DNA of 64,000 nt from Alphaproteobacteria bacterium. GTDB taxonomy: Bacteria; Pseudomonadota; Alphaproteobacteria; Reyranellales; Reyranellaceae. This document shows positions 17,123 through 25,679 of the stretch, piece by piece. The stretch's first letter is position 1. The number at the start of each line of letters is the position of its first letter. Under the pieces are notes generated by a model. That model did not search any database and had not been told where the DNA came from. It saw only the letters and a program-made list of their open reading frames with translations. The stretch lies in the NCBI GenBank assembly GCA_016870115.1, contig VGCH01000013.1, forward strand, positions 22,184 through 86,183. The letters are read 5' to 3'. The position numbers and the translations under genes are program-made.

Positions 17123-17593
17123 TCAAATCGGGAAGATGAGGCAGGTGGTGCTGCCATGCGCCAGCAGCTTGCCCTGGGCGTCCAAGATCCGGCCTTCGGC
17201 GGTCCCGATGCGGGCGCCGACATGCACGATCTTTCCCTCGCAGCGCACCGGACCGGTCTTGTCGGTCATTGGCCGCACGAAATTCACCTTGAGCTCGACC
17301 GAGGTGTAGCCGATGCCCGGTTTCAGCGTGGAGTGAACGGCGCAGCCCATCGCCGAATCGAGCAGCGTCGCGGCGAACCCGCCATGCACGGTTCCCAGCG
17401 GATTGTAGTGTCGCGCCTCAGGGGTGCCGAGGAAGACGACGCGGCCCTCCTCGACCTCGACCAGCGCGAAGCCGAGCGTCTGGCCGATCGGCGGCGCCGG
17501 GAACCGGCCCTCGCTCCAGCCTCGCAGCAGCGCGAGCCCGCTCATCGAACGGGCCTGCTCCAGCGGGACGACGCCATAGGTCGGTTCTGCCAT
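17123..17593 (-). CDS. PaaI-like hotdog thioesterase
   Basis: A 156-residue hotdog thioesterase, the third of this family in the window. The motif NPLGTVHGGFAATLLDSAMG carries the HGG catalytic loop and the active-site helix. ATG 17593 (MAEPTYGVV) is chosen: the reading frame continues upstream, but into the MarR gene on the other strand. It is divergent from the MarR gene with only 72 bases between them, so the regulator probably controls it. Substrate, probably an aromatic or medium-chain acyl-CoA, is not determined. Confidence 0.87.
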   Translation of the reverse strand: MAEPTYGVVPLEQARSMSGLALLRGWSEGRFPAPPIGQTLGFALVEVEEGRVVFLGTPEARHYNPLGTVHGGFAATLLDSAMGCAVHSTLKPGIGYTSVELKVNFVRPMTDKTGPVRCEGKIVHVGARIGTAEGRILDAQGKLLAHGSTTCLIFPI

Positions 17594-17611
17594 CTCACGC
17601 CTCCGGTTGGG

Positions 17612-17623
17612 TGCGTATACACA
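17612..17623. promoter_or_regulatory. Candidate MarR operator
   Basis: TGCGTATACACA is a near-perfect 12-bp palindrome centred on GTATAC, in the 72-base spacer between the divergent thioesterase and MarR genes. MarR proteins bind short AT-containing palindromes in such spacers. Position and symmetry are the only support. Confidence 0.35.
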
Positions 17624-17665
17624 TTCGTCCCTTGCCCCGCCACGCGCCGCCGTTACCCTGAGGCC

Positions 17666-18130
17666 ATGCCCGCGTCCCGCCTCGTTCCGACCGACTGCAC
17701 CTGCCTGCGCGCGCGCAGCGCGGCGCGACGGATCAGCCAAGTCTACGACCGGCATCTCGCGTCGGTCGATCTGCGCATCACGCAGTTCTCGCTGCTGAGC
17801 CATGTCGCGGCGGCGGGTCCGATCGCCGTGGGGAGACTTGCCGAGCTTCTGAACGCCGACCGCACGACACTCTCACGCGCGCTCGGACCCTTGCTGGCGG
17901 GGGGCGCATTGGTCGAGGTGGCGGCGGGCGATCGGCGTCGGCGCGAGCTCGCCGTGGGCACCGAGGGACGGGCGCTGCTGCGCCGCGCGCGCCCGCTCTG
18001 GGAGGCGGCGGAGCGGGAAGTGCGCGCGACCCTCGGCCCGGCATTGACCTGCGACCTGCATGCCGCGCTTGAGGGCGCGGTCGAGCGGCTGCGTCCGCCT
18101 GGAGATCCTCAGTCCGCTGGATCGGCGTAA
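17666..18130 (+). CDS. MarR-family transcriptional regulator
   Basis: A 154-residue winged-helix regulator. The core is recognisable as RISQVYDRHLASVDLRITQFSLLSHVA, then the recognition region LAELLNADRTTLSRALGPLLAGG and the wing DRRRRELAVGTEGRALLRRA. A CTCLRARSA segment near the N-terminus has two cysteines that might be redox sensitive. It is divergent from the PaaI-type thioesterase, and its last 22 bases overlap the end of hslO on the opposite strand. It probably represses the thioesterase in response to a small ligand. Confidence 0.88.
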   Translation: MPASRLVPTDCTCLRARSAARRISQVYDRHLASVDLRITQFSLLSHVAAAGPIAVGRLAELLNADRTTLSRALGPLLAGGALVEVAAGDRRRRELAVGTEGRALLRRARPLWEAAEREVRATLGPALTCDLHAALEGAVERLRPPGDPQSAGSA

Positions 18131-19068
18131 AGCCGCGCGATCGCCGCGTCGTCGTAGTCGTAGACGCGCGAACAGAACTCGCAGTTGACGGAGATCAGGC
18201 CGCGCTCGTCACGCAGCGACTGAAGTTGCTCGCGACCGAGCGTGCGCAGCACCCGATCGATCCGGTCGGTCGTGCAGCGGCAGCGCGCCTCGATCGGACG
18301 GGACTCAAAGCCGCGCGGGCGATCCTCGTGGAATAGCCGATGCACGAGCGCCGCGTCGGTGGGCACGGGACCGAGCAGCTCGGCCTCGCGCGCCGACGCC
18401 ATCATGATCACAGCACGCCGCCAATCATCCTCACGCTGATCAAGGTCGACCTCGCGCCGGCCGGCATCGAGTGCCGGCATCTGCTGCAGCAACAGCACGG
18501 CGGCGCGCCAGCCGGAGGCACCACGCTCGACAGCGAGCTTCAGCCCGGTGGGAAGCTGCTCGGACTGGCGGAAATAGAGATGGGCGCAGTCGGCGAGCGT
18601 GGCACCTTCCAGCGGCACGACGCCCTGGTAGCGCTCCACGCCCTGGTCCTGGTCGACCGTGAAGGCGAGCGTGCCGGCGCCGAACAGGCGCGGCACATAG
18701 GAGGCCGGCGCGTCAGCGGACGCATCGCCACCCAATGCAGCGGCGAGACGGTGCTTGTCCCACGACGCGTAGCCGCGCAGCGCACCCTGCGAGGTGACGT
18801 CGGCGGTGATCACGCGCACGGGACCCTCGCCCGCGATCTGCAGGGTGAAGATGCCGTCGTACTTAAGCGCCGAAGCGAGCGCGACGCAGAGCGTCATCGC
18901 CTCGATCAGCGCGCGGGCGACCGCCGGCGGATAGCCGTGGCGCACGACGATGGCATCGAGCGCGGGCCCGAGCCGGACCAATCGGCCCCGCACACCGCTT
19001 TGATCGAGCTGGAAGGGGAAGATCCGGTCGGCGGCCGTAACGCCGGCCGCCGCCGTCACGACAGGCAC
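18109..19068 (-). CDS. hslO: Hsp33 redox-regulated chaperone
   Basis: Cytoplasmic holdase chaperone activated by oxidative unfolding; 319 residues. The C-terminal redox switch has the CxC motif in [13 protein letters not shown] and the CxxC motif in [12 protein letters not shown], together binding zinc when reduced. It overlaps argF by 13 bases, giving the argD-argF-hslO order that is common in alphaproteobacteria. The 3' end overlaps the convergent MarR gene by 22 bases. Confidence 0.96.
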   Translation of the reverse strand: MPVVTAAAGVTAADRIFPFQLDQSGVRGRLVRLGPALDAIVVRHGYPPAVARALIEAMTLCVALASALKYDGIFTLQIAGEGPVRVITADVTSQGALRGYASWDKHRLAAALGGDASADAPASYVPRLFGAGTLAFTVDQDQGVERYQGVVPLEGATLADCAHLYFRQSEQLPTGLKLAVERGASGWRAAVLLLQQMPALDAGRREVDLDQREDDWRRAVIMMASAREAELLGPVPTDAALVHRLFHEDRPRGFESRPIEARCRCTTDRIDRVLRTLGREQLQSLRDERGLISVNCEFCSRVYDYDDAAIARLYADPAD

Positions 19069-19982
19069 CAGGCGAGAATGCTCTTCTGGGCGTGCAGGCG
19101 GTTCTCAGCCTCGTCGAACACGACCGACTGCGGGCCGTCGATCACCTCGGCCGTCACTTCCTCGCCGCGATGGGCGGGCAGGCAATGCATGAAGATGGCG
19201 TCGGGCTTGGCCGCCTTCATGAGGTGACGGTCGACCTGGTAGCCCCGAAGCAGATTGTGCCGGCGCGCCGCCGAGGGGCTTTGCGGATCCTCGTCGCCCA
19301 TCGACACCCAGGTGTCGGTGACGACGCAATCGGCGCCGCGAACCGCGGCCTCGGGATCGTGCGCGATGGTCACGCGGCCCTTCGACTTCGCCGCCCACGC
19401 CACGACGTCGGCCGGCGGCGAAAGCTCCGCCGGGCAACCGATGCGCAGCTCGAAATCGAACTGCACGGCGGCGTGGATCCACGAGGTCGCCATGTTGTTG
19501 CCGTCGCCCGACCAGGCGATCGCCTTGCCGGTGATCGGTCCGCGATGTTCCTCGAACGTCATCACGTCAGCCATCAGCTGGCAGGGATGCGTCTTGTCGG
19601 TGAGACCGTTGATCACCGGAACAGTCGCGTACTTCGCCATCTCGAGGAGTTTCTCCTCGACGGTGGTGCGCAGCATGATGACGTCGACGTAGCGACTCAG
19701 CACGCGCGCGGTGTCGGCGATGGTCTCGCCGCGACCGAGCTGGGTGTCGCCGCGGCCGAGCATGATCGTCTCACCGCCGAGCTCGCGCATGCCGACGTCG
19801 AAGGAGACGCGGGTGCGGGTCGAAGGCTTCTCGAAGATCATGGCGAGCGTCTTGCCGGCGAGCGGCCGCTCGGCCGTCGCCGTGCCGCGCGCCTTCTTGT
19901 AGGACTTGCCGCGATCGAGGATGCCGCGCAGCGTCGCGGGATCGATCTGGTCGAGATCCAGGAAATGCCGGGGGCCGGCCAT
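19056..19982 (-). CDS. argF: Ornithine carbamoyltransferase
   Basis: Condenses ornithine with carbamoyl phosphate to citrulline in arginine biosynthesis; 308 residues, normal length. Carbamoyl-phosphate binding is shown by [14 protein letters not shown] and [11 protein letters not shown], ornithine binding by VSMGDE, and the catalytic Cys loop by [13 protein letters not shown]. It begins 11 bases after the argD stop and overlaps hslO by 13 bases, so all three are probably co-transcribed from the promoter upstream of argD. Confidence 0.97.
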   Translation of the reverse strand: MAGPRHFLDLDQIDPATLRGILDRGKSYKKARGTATAERPLAGKTLAMIFEKPSTRTRVSFDVGMRELGGETIMLGRGDTQLGRGETIADTARVLSRYVDVIMLRTTVEEKLLEMAKYATVPVINGLTDKTHPCQLMADVMTFEEHRGPITGKAIAWSGDGNNMATSWIHAAVQFDFELRIGCPAELSPPADVVAWAAKSKGRVTIAHDPEAAVRGADCVVTDTWVSMGDEDPQSPSAARRHNLLRGYQVDRHLMKAAKPDAIFMHCLPAHRGEEVTAEVIDGPQSVVFDEAENRLHAQKSILAWCLS

Positions 19983-19993
19983 AGTACGGCTCC

Positions 19994-21175
19994 CTAGGCG
20001 GCCTTGGTCGCGAATGAGGCGGCGGCCTTGTCGAGGATCGCAAGACCCTCGTCGAGCGTCGCCTTGTCAGCAATGAGCGGCGGGAAGACGCGGATGACAT
20101 TCTCGCCCGCGCCCACCACCAACATGCCAAGCGACATCAGCCGGTCAACCATCTCGCCCGACGGCACCACACAGCGCAGCCCCTGCAAGAAGCCGCGCCC
20201 GCGCACCTCATCGAACGCATGACGGTGCTTAGCCACCAGCGCCTCGAGCCCGCGGGTGAGATAGAGCCCGCGCTCGTGCACGCCGTCGACGAAGCCCGGC
20301 TGGAGGATCACGTCCAGGACGGCATTGGCAACACCGGTCGCCAACGGATTGCCGCCATAGGTCGAGCCATGGGTACCCGGCACCATGCCCTTGGCGGCCG
20401 CCTCGGTCGCCATGAACGCGCCGACCGGGAAGCCACTCCCCATGCCCTTGGCGATCGCCGCGACATCGGGCTTCACGCCCGACCATTCGTAGCCCCACAG
20501 CTTGCCGGTGCGGCCGAAGCCGGTGTGGATCTCGTCGAAGAACAGCAGCAGGCCGAACTCGTCGCAGATCGCGCGCAGCGTCCGCAGGAATTCGGGCGTT
20601 GCCGAACGGATGCCGCCCTCGCCCTGGATCGGCTCCACCAGGATGCCGGCGACCTCGTCGTCGATCATGTCGCGCACGACGTTGGCGTTGTTGAGCGGCG
20701 CGTGCTTGTAGCCCGGATTGGCCGGACCGAAGCCCTCCAGGTACTTCTCGTTGCCGGTGGCCGCGAGCGCGTTCAGCGAGCGGCCGTGGAAGGCCGCACT
20801 GAAGCAGATCAGCTTGTAGCGCTTGGGCTTGCCGTTCACGTACTGGTACTTGCGGATCAGCTTGATGCCGCCCTCGATCGCCTCGGCGCCCGAGTTGCAG
20901 AAGAACAACGTGTCGGCGAACGAGTTGGCGACCAACCGTTCGGCCAGACGCTCGCCGTTGCCGATGCGGAACAGGTTCGAGGTGTGCCACAGCTTGGCGC
21001 CCTGCTCGGCCAGCGCCTTCACGAGGTACGGGTGGCAGTGGCCCAGCGCGTTCACGGCGATGCCCGAGGTAAAGTCGAGAAAACGTCGCCCGTCCGCCGC
21101 GTAGAGATGACAACCCTCTCCGCGTTCGAACACGACGTCCTTGCGACCGTACGTCGGCATCACAGCCGTAATCAC
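19994..21175 (-). CDS. argD: Acetylornithine aminotransferase
   Basis: PLP-dependent class III aminotransferase of arginine (and possibly lysine) biosynthesis, transferring the amino group from glutamate to N-acetylglutamate semialdehyde. With start GTG 21175 it has 393 residues. Motifs: [15 protein letters not shown], the aspartate of [16 protein letters not shown], and the PLP lysine in [13 protein letters not shown]. The GTG start is preferred over ATG 21160 because AAGGAGG sits seven bases upstream of it. The frame continues further upstream through the leader, but those residues are not typical of the family. Confidence 0.96.
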   Translation of the reverse strand: MITAVMPTYGRKDVVFERGEGCHLYAADGRRFLDFTSGIAVNALGHCHPYLVKALAEQGAKLWHTSNLFRIGNGERLAERLVANSFADTLFFCNSGAEAIEGGIKLIRKYQYVNGKPKRYKLICFSAAFHGRSLNALAATGNEKYLEGFGPANPGYKHAPLNNANVVRDMIDDEVAGILVEPIQGEGGIRSATPEFLRTLRAICDEFGLLLFFDEIHTGFGRTGKLWGYEWSGVKPDVAAIAKGMGSGFPVGAFMATEAAAKGMVPGTHGSTYGGNPLATGVANAVLDVILQPGFVDGVHERGLYLTRGLEALVAKHRHAFDEVRGRGFLQGLRCVVPSGEMVDRLMSLGMLVVGAGENVIRVFPPLIADKATLDEGLAILDKAAASFATKAA

Positions 21176-21197
21176 GACAGCACCTCCTTGAAATGAA

Positions 21198-21220
21198 AGC
21201 CCTCGCCCAACCAGAGGGCT
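21198..21220 (-). promoter_or_regulatory. Leader hairpin of the arg operon
   Basis: On the minus strand, AGCCCTC (21220-21214) pairs with GAGGGCT (21204-21198) around a 9-base loop, followed by TTCATTT. It lies between the argD promoter and the argD ribosome-binding site and resembles a weak attenuator. No arginine-codon leader peptide is visible beside it. Confidence 0.45.
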
Positions 21221-21257
21221 CCCGTATGGAAACTTCCAGTTTTGGCGAGGGGCGCGC

Positions 21258-21286
21258 ACTATCGGACCCGCTCCCGGCTGTGTCAA
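21258..21286 (-). promoter_or_regulatory. Sigma70-type promoter of argD-argF-hslO
   Basis: On the minus strand, TTGACA (21286-21281) and GATAGT (21263-21258) are separated by exactly 17 bases, close to the housekeeping consensus. The predicted 5' leader is about 75 bases and carries the hairpin at 21198-21220. Confidence 0.7.
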
Positions 21287-21338
21287 CTTGGCACGGCCCG
21301 GCCTTGAGCGCTCCGAATCGCTCTGGTAGGAGCCGCGC

Positions 21339-23093
21339 TTGACCTCCGAACCGCTTCCCACGCGCAGCCGCGAGCTGCCCTTCCGACGCGCCGACTTCTC
21401 TTCAGTCTGCGAGGCGCTGGACTATGCCGCGCGCGGCGAGACCGGCGCCAATTTCTACGCCGGCAAGGGCGAGCTGGTGGCGACGCTGGCCTGGCACGAA
21501 GTACGCGCGCGCGCGCAGGTGCTGGCCCGCAAGCTGATCGGCGCGGGCTTCGCGCGTGGCGAGCGGCTTCTCATCACCGCCGACACCTGGCCGGGCTTCT
21601 TCGACGCGTTCTTTGGCGCCCAGTATGCCGGACTGCTGCCTGTGCCCGTGTCTATTCCGGTCGGTATCGGCGGCAAGGAAGCCTACGTCGAACAGCTGCG
21701 TCGCCAGCTCGCGGCCTCGGGCGCCGTGGCGGCCGTTGGCATCGACGATCTCGCGGGCTTCCTCGCCGAGGCCGCGCGCGATCTGCCGGCGGTGCGCCTC
21801 CATGGCGGGATGAACGTTCTCGACTCGCTGCCCGACTCGTCCGCCGAGCTTCGACCGCTCGGCCCCGACGAGCTCTGCTACATCCAGTTCTCTTCCGGCA
21901 GCACGCGCCATCCGCACGGTGTCGAGATCACCCAGAAGGCGCTGATGGCCAATCTCGCCGGCATCTGCGGCCCGGCCGGCCTCGATCTGGTGCCGGCCGA
22001 CCGCGCGGTGAGCTGGTTGCCGCTCTATCACGACATGGGGTTGGTTGGCTTCCTGATGGCGCCGATGTCGAGCCAGCTCACGATCGACTACCTCACCCCG
22101 CGCGACTTCGCCCGCCGGCCGACGCAGTGGCTGGGACTGATCTCGCGCAACCGCGGGAGCGTCGCCTACAGCCCGAGCTTCGGCTACGACCTCGCGACGC
22201 GCCGCGGCGCGAGCCAGATCCCGCCCGACCTCGACCTCAGCACGTGGCGCCACGCCGGCATCGGCGGCGACATGGTGCGAGCCGACGTGCTGGAACGCTT
22301 CGCCGAGGCCTTCGCACCGTCGGGCTTCAATCCGAACGCCTTCATCCCGAGCTACGGCATGGCCGAGGTCTGCCTCGCCATCACCTTCTGTCCGCACGGC
22401 ACCGGGGTGCGGACCGACACGATCGATCGTGCGGCGTTGGCGGAGCGGCAACATGCGACGCCCGCCCCCGATGCCGCGGACGAACGCGCCGCGCGGCGGT
22501 TCGTGATCTGCGGCCGGGTGATGCCCGGGCATCGGTTGGAAGTCCGGGACGGCCAGGGTCGCCCTCTCACAGATCGCGCGGTCGGCCGCATCTTCATCCA
22601 AGGGCCAAGCGTCATGCCGGGTTACTTCGGCGCGCCCGAGTCCAGCGCCGAAGTTCTGTCGGCCGATGGCTGGCTCGACACCGGCGACCTCGGCTACCTG
22701 CTCGACGGCGAGATCGTGGTCACGGGTCGCGCCAAGGACCTGATCATCGTGAACGGCCGCAACATCTGGCCGCAAGACATCGAATGGGCCGTCGAGGGTT
22801 CGACCTCGGTGAAGCGCGGCGATGCCGCCGCCTTCTCCTACGAGGCGCCGTCCGGCGAGCGCGTCGCGGTGGCCGTTCTGGCCCGCGTCGCGAACGCCGA
22901 AGCGCGCGCGGCGCTCGCTCGCGAGGTCGCCGGCGCCGTGCGCGAGGCGATCGCTTGCGACTGCGAAGTGATCCTGGTGCCACCGGCGATGGGCCTGCCC
23001 ATGACCTCGTCGGGCAAGCTCAGCCGCGCGCGGGTGAAGGCGAACTATCTCGCCGGCACCTACGCCGCGCCGGCTGAGACCGTTCCGGCGTGA
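21339..23093 (+). CDS. Acyl-ACP synthetase / fatty acyl-AMP ligase of ceramide cluster (AasR-like)
   Basis: A 584-residue ANL-superfamily adenylating enzyme that activates a fatty acid as acyl-AMP, probably for loading onto the adjacent acyl carrier protein. Motifs: YIQFSSGSTRHPHGVEIT (ATP loop), SYGMAEV, and the hinge/catalytic region DTGDLGYLLDGEIVVTGRAK. The start is TTG 21339 with TAGGAG upstream. The gene order synthetase-reductase-ACP-serine palmitoyltransferase matches the Caulobacter ceramide locus, where the equivalent gene encodes the acyl-ACP synthetase supplying serine palmitoyltransferase. Fatty acid chain length cannot be predicted. Confidence 0.85.
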   Translation: MTSEPLPTRSRELPFRRADFSSVCEALDYAARGETGANFYAGKGELVATLAWHEVRARAQVLARKLIGAGFARGERLLITADTWPGFFDAFFGAQYAGLLPVPVSIPVGIGGKEAYVEQLRRQLAASGAVAAVGIDDLAGFLAEAARDLPAVRLHGGMNVLDSLPDSSAELRPLGPDELCYIQFSSGSTRHPHGVEITQKALMANLAGICGPAGLDLVPADRAVSWLPLYHDMGLVGFLMAPMSSQLTIDYLTPRDFARRPTQWLGLISRNRGSVAYSPSFGYDLATRRGASQIPPDLDLSTWRHAGIGGDMVRADVLERFAEAFAPSGFNPNAFIPSYGMAEVCLAITFCPHGTGVRTDTIDRAALAERQHATPAPDAADERAARRFVICGRVMPGHRLEVRDGQGRPLTDRAVGRIFIQGPSVMPGYFGAPESSAEVLSADGWLDTGDLGYLLDGEIVVTGRAKDLIIVNGRNIWPQDIEWAVEGSTSVKRGDAAAFSYEAPSGERVAVAVLARVANAEARAALAREVAGAVREAIACDCEVILVPPAMGLPMTSSGKLSRARVKANYLAGTYAAPAETVPA

Positions 23094-23101
23094 GCTGACG
23101 C

Positions 23102-24049
23102 ATGGCGAAGCTGGTCGCCGTCACCGGCGCGACCGGCTTTGTCGGTCCCCATCTCGTTCGGGCGCTGGCGGCGCGCGGTTACCGGCTGCGCCTGCTGGTG
23201 CGACGCTGGTCGCCACTCCCCTCGCTGGCGGGCATCGAACTCGAGCTGGTCCTGGGCGACCTTGAGGATCGCGCGGCGCTTGGCGCGCTCTGCGCTGGCG
23301 CCGACGCCGTGATCCACGCGGCCGGCGCCATCAAGGCACGGACCACCGCGGACTTCATGCGGGCCAACCGCGACGGCACGGCGAACCTCTCCACCGCCGC
23401 CGGCGCGGCACGGCTGATCCTTCTCTCGTCGCTCGTGGCGCGCGAGCCCGACCTGTCGCCCTATGCCGCAAGCAAACGGGCCGCCGAACGCGCGGTCGCC
23501 GATCGGTCGGGGCCCTGGCTCGCCGTTCGGGCGCCCGCGGTCTATGGGCCGGGTGATCGCGAGACCCTCGCCTATTTCGCCGGGGTCGCGCGTGGCCTCG
23601 CCCTCGCGCCGCGCGCCGACGGGGCGCGGGTCTCGATGATTCATGTCGAGGACCTGGCCCAGGCGCTCGCCGGCTGCGTCGCGGTCGAACTGGACCGGGA
23701 AATCTGTGAAATCGACGATGGCAAAGCCGAGGGCTACGGCTATCCAGACCTCGCCCAAGCCGCCGAAGCCGCGCTGGGACGGACGGCCCGGACGCTCCGT
23801 GTACCCCGGCCCGCAATGGCGGCACTCGGTCGCATCAATGCCGGGCTCAACCGGTTGGGTGCCCCAGTGCAGATCCTGACCCACGGAAAAGTGCGGGAGA
23901 TCTTCCATCCCGACTGGGTCGTTCGCGACCGCAAACTTGCAGCAGTGCTGGCGTTTTCGCCGCGCTACGGCCTGATGGAAGGGTTTCGCGACACGGTGCT
24001 GTGGTATCGCCGCAACAATTGGCTGCGTCAGACGAGAAACACTGTGTAA
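23102..24049 (+). CDS. NAD(P)-dependent ceramide reductase-like SDR (CerR-like)
   Basis: A 315-residue extended short-chain dehydrogenase. The N-terminal Rossmann motif is VTGATGFVGPHLVRAL (GxxGxxG), and the catalytic YAASKRAAE supplies the Tyr-x3-Lys. In Caulobacter the epimerase-like protein in the same position (CerR) reduces the 3-keto group of the ceramide precursor, which fits here because the next genes are ACP and serine palmitoyltransferase. The start ATG 23102 is 8 bases after the synthetase stop. On sequence alone it would be called only an NAD-dependent epimerase/dehydratase; the specific role comes from context. Confidence 0.82.
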   Translation: MAKLVAVTGATGFVGPHLVRALAARGYRLRLLVRRWSPLPSLAGIELELVLGDLEDRAALGALCAGADAVIHAAGAIKARTTADFMRANRDGTANLSTAAGAARLILLSSLVAREPDLSPYAASKRAAERAVADRSGPWLAVRAPAVYGPGDRETLAYFAGVARGLALAPRADGARVSMIHVEDLAQALAGCVAVELDREICEIDDGKAEGYGYPDLAQAAEAALGRTARTLRVPRPAMAALGRINAGLNRLGAPVQILTHGKVREIFHPDWVVRDRKLAAVLAFSPRYGLMEGFRDTVLWYRRNNWLRQTRNTV

Positions 24050-24053
24050 CAAA

Positions 24054-24440
24054 ATGTCATTTCACATGAATCCGGCCTTTGGGTCACATGCCGCCGACCC
24101 AAAACCCGGGACAAGGGGACTAATTTTGCGCACTGCACACAATCTGGCGATCGACACCGCGACTCTCGCGCAGGTCGATGCCGAGCAGACCTCCCGGGGC
24201 GAGGTCATGGCCGAGATCGTCCGTCACCTGACGCCATTCAACACCTCCGATGTCCGCATCACGGGCGCGACGGTCATTTCCAAGGACCTGTCGATCGATT
24301 CGCTCGCCATCATGGACATGATGCTGGACCTCGAGGACAGCTACGACATCTCGATTCCGCTGAATGTCGTCGCCGAGATCCACACCGTCGACGAGCTCGC
24401 CGACACGATCCTCAGGCTGCGCGCCGAACGGCAAGGCTGA
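24054..24440 (+). CDS. Acyl carrier protein of ceramide cluster
   Basis: A small acidic acyl carrier protein. DLSIDSLAIMDMMLDLED holds the phosphopantetheine-attachment DSL, Ser83 counted from the first ATG. The C-terminal half, with ISIPLNVVAEIHTVDELA, is typical of ACPs. The start is uncertain: ATG 24054 gives 128 residues, TTG 24126 (AGGGGA upstream) gives 104, and ATG 24207 gives the usual 77. The stop shares one base with the serine palmitoyltransferase start. It probably carries the acyl chain made by the upstream synthetase to serine palmitoyltransferase, unlike the housekeeping AcpP. Confidence 0.88.
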   Translation: MSFHMNPAFGSHAADPKPGTRGLILRTAHNLAIDTATLAQVDAEQTSRGEVMAEIVRHLTPFNTSDVRITGATVISKDLSIDSLAIMDMMLDLEDSYDISIPLNVVAEIHTVDELADTILRLRAERQG

Positions 24441-25669
24441 TGGGTCTTTTCGACCGGCATGCCGGCATCGTCGAGGCTTACCGCGATGTCCGCACCACCG
24501 GTGCCGACCCCTTCCAGATCCGGATGGACCGGGTGCTCTCGCCGACCGAGGCGATCATCGACGGCCGCCGCACGCTCCTGGTCGGTACCAACAACTATTT
24601 CGGCCTGACCTACGACCCGGCCTGCATGGAGGCCGCGATCGAGGCGATCCGCGCCGAAGGCACGGGCACCACGGGCTCGCGCATCGCCAACGGCAGCTAC
24701 GGCCAGCACGTCGCACTCGAACAGGAAATCGCGGCGTTCTACGGCAAGAAGCACTGCATGGTGTTCACCACCGGCTACCAGGCCAATCTTGGCGTGATCT
24801 CCACGCTCGTGGGCCAGGGCGACCTGCTGCTGATCGACGCCGACAGCCACGCCTCGATCTATGACGCGTGCAAGCAGACCCAGGCCGAAGTGGTGCGCTT
24901 CAAGCACAACGACCCGGCCAGCCTCGATGCGCGCCTTCGGCGTCTCGCCGACCGGCCGGGCAATCGGCTGGTGGTGCTGGAGGGCATCTATTCGATGCTG
25001 GGCGACAGCGCGCCGCTCAAGGAATTCATCGACGTCTGCAAGAAGTACGGCGCGTATGTGCTGGTCGACGAGGCCCACTCGCTGGGGGCGCTCGGCGCCA
25101 ACGGGCGCGGGCTCGCCGAGGAAGCGGGCGTTCTGGACGATGTGCACTTCGTCGTCGGCACCTTCTCCAAGACGCTGGGCGCGATCGGCGGCTATTGCGT
25201 CTCCAACGACCCCGATTTCGACGTGCTGCGCGTGGTCACCCGCGCCTACATGTTCACGGCCTCGCTGCCGACCTCGATCGTCGCCTCGGTGCGCGCGGCA
25301 CTCAAGGTCGTGCAGGCCCGGCCCGAACTTCGCACACGCCTCTGGGACAATGTGCGCACGCTCTACGACGGTCTGGCGGCGCAGGGCTTCACGCTCGGCC
25401 CGATGCCCGGCCCCGTGGTCGGCGTCCACCTGCCCGACCGCGCAACGACCATCGGCTTCTGGCGCGCCATGCTCGATGCCGGGGTCTACGTGAATGTGGC
25501 GGTGCCGCCGGCGACGCCCAACGGAGTCTCGCTGTTGCGCTGCTCGCTCTCGGCCGCGCACACGCCCGAGCAACTCACGCACATGATCGACGTCATGACC
25601 GGTATCGGCCGCCAGATGGGCGTCCTGCCGGCGGGGCCCCGACTCAAGGTCGTCGCCCAGCACGGCTGA
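24440..25669 (+). CDS. spt: Serine palmitoyltransferase
   Basis: PLP-dependent alpha-oxoamine synthase of 409 residues that condenses serine with an acyl thioester to 3-ketosphinganine, the first committed step of sphingolipid synthesis. Features: TGSRIANGSYGQHVALE, the cofactor aspartate in LVDEAHSLGALG, and the PLP lysine in VGTFSKTLGAIGG (Lys244). Relatives make 2-amino-3-ketobutyrate, 5-aminolevulinate or 8-amino-7-oxononanoate. The dedicated ACP and reductase beside it, in the order of the Caulobacter ceramide locus, support the sphingolipid role. The ATG overlaps the acp stop by one base. Confidence 0.88.
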   Translation: MGLFDRHAGIVEAYRDVRTTGADPFQIRMDRVLSPTEAIIDGRRTLLVGTNNYFGLTYDPACMEAAIEAIRAEGTGTTGSRIANGSYGQHVALEQEIAAFYGKKHCMVFTTGYQANLGVISTLVGQGDLLLIDADSHASIYDACKQTQAEVVRFKHNDPASLDARLRRLADRPGNRLVVLEGIYSMLGDSAPLKEFIDVCKKYGAYVLVDEAHSLGALGANGRGLAEEAGVLDDVHFVVGTFSKTLGAIGGYCVSNDPDFDVLRVVTRAYMFTASLPTSIVASVRAALKVVQARPELRTRLWDNVRTLYDGLAAQGFTLGPMPGPVVGVHLPDRATTIGFWRAMLDAGVYVNVAVPPATPNGVSLLRCSLSAAHTPEQLTHMIDVMTGIGRQMGVLPAGPRLKVVAQHG

Positions 25670-25679
25670 CGGCCGGCGC

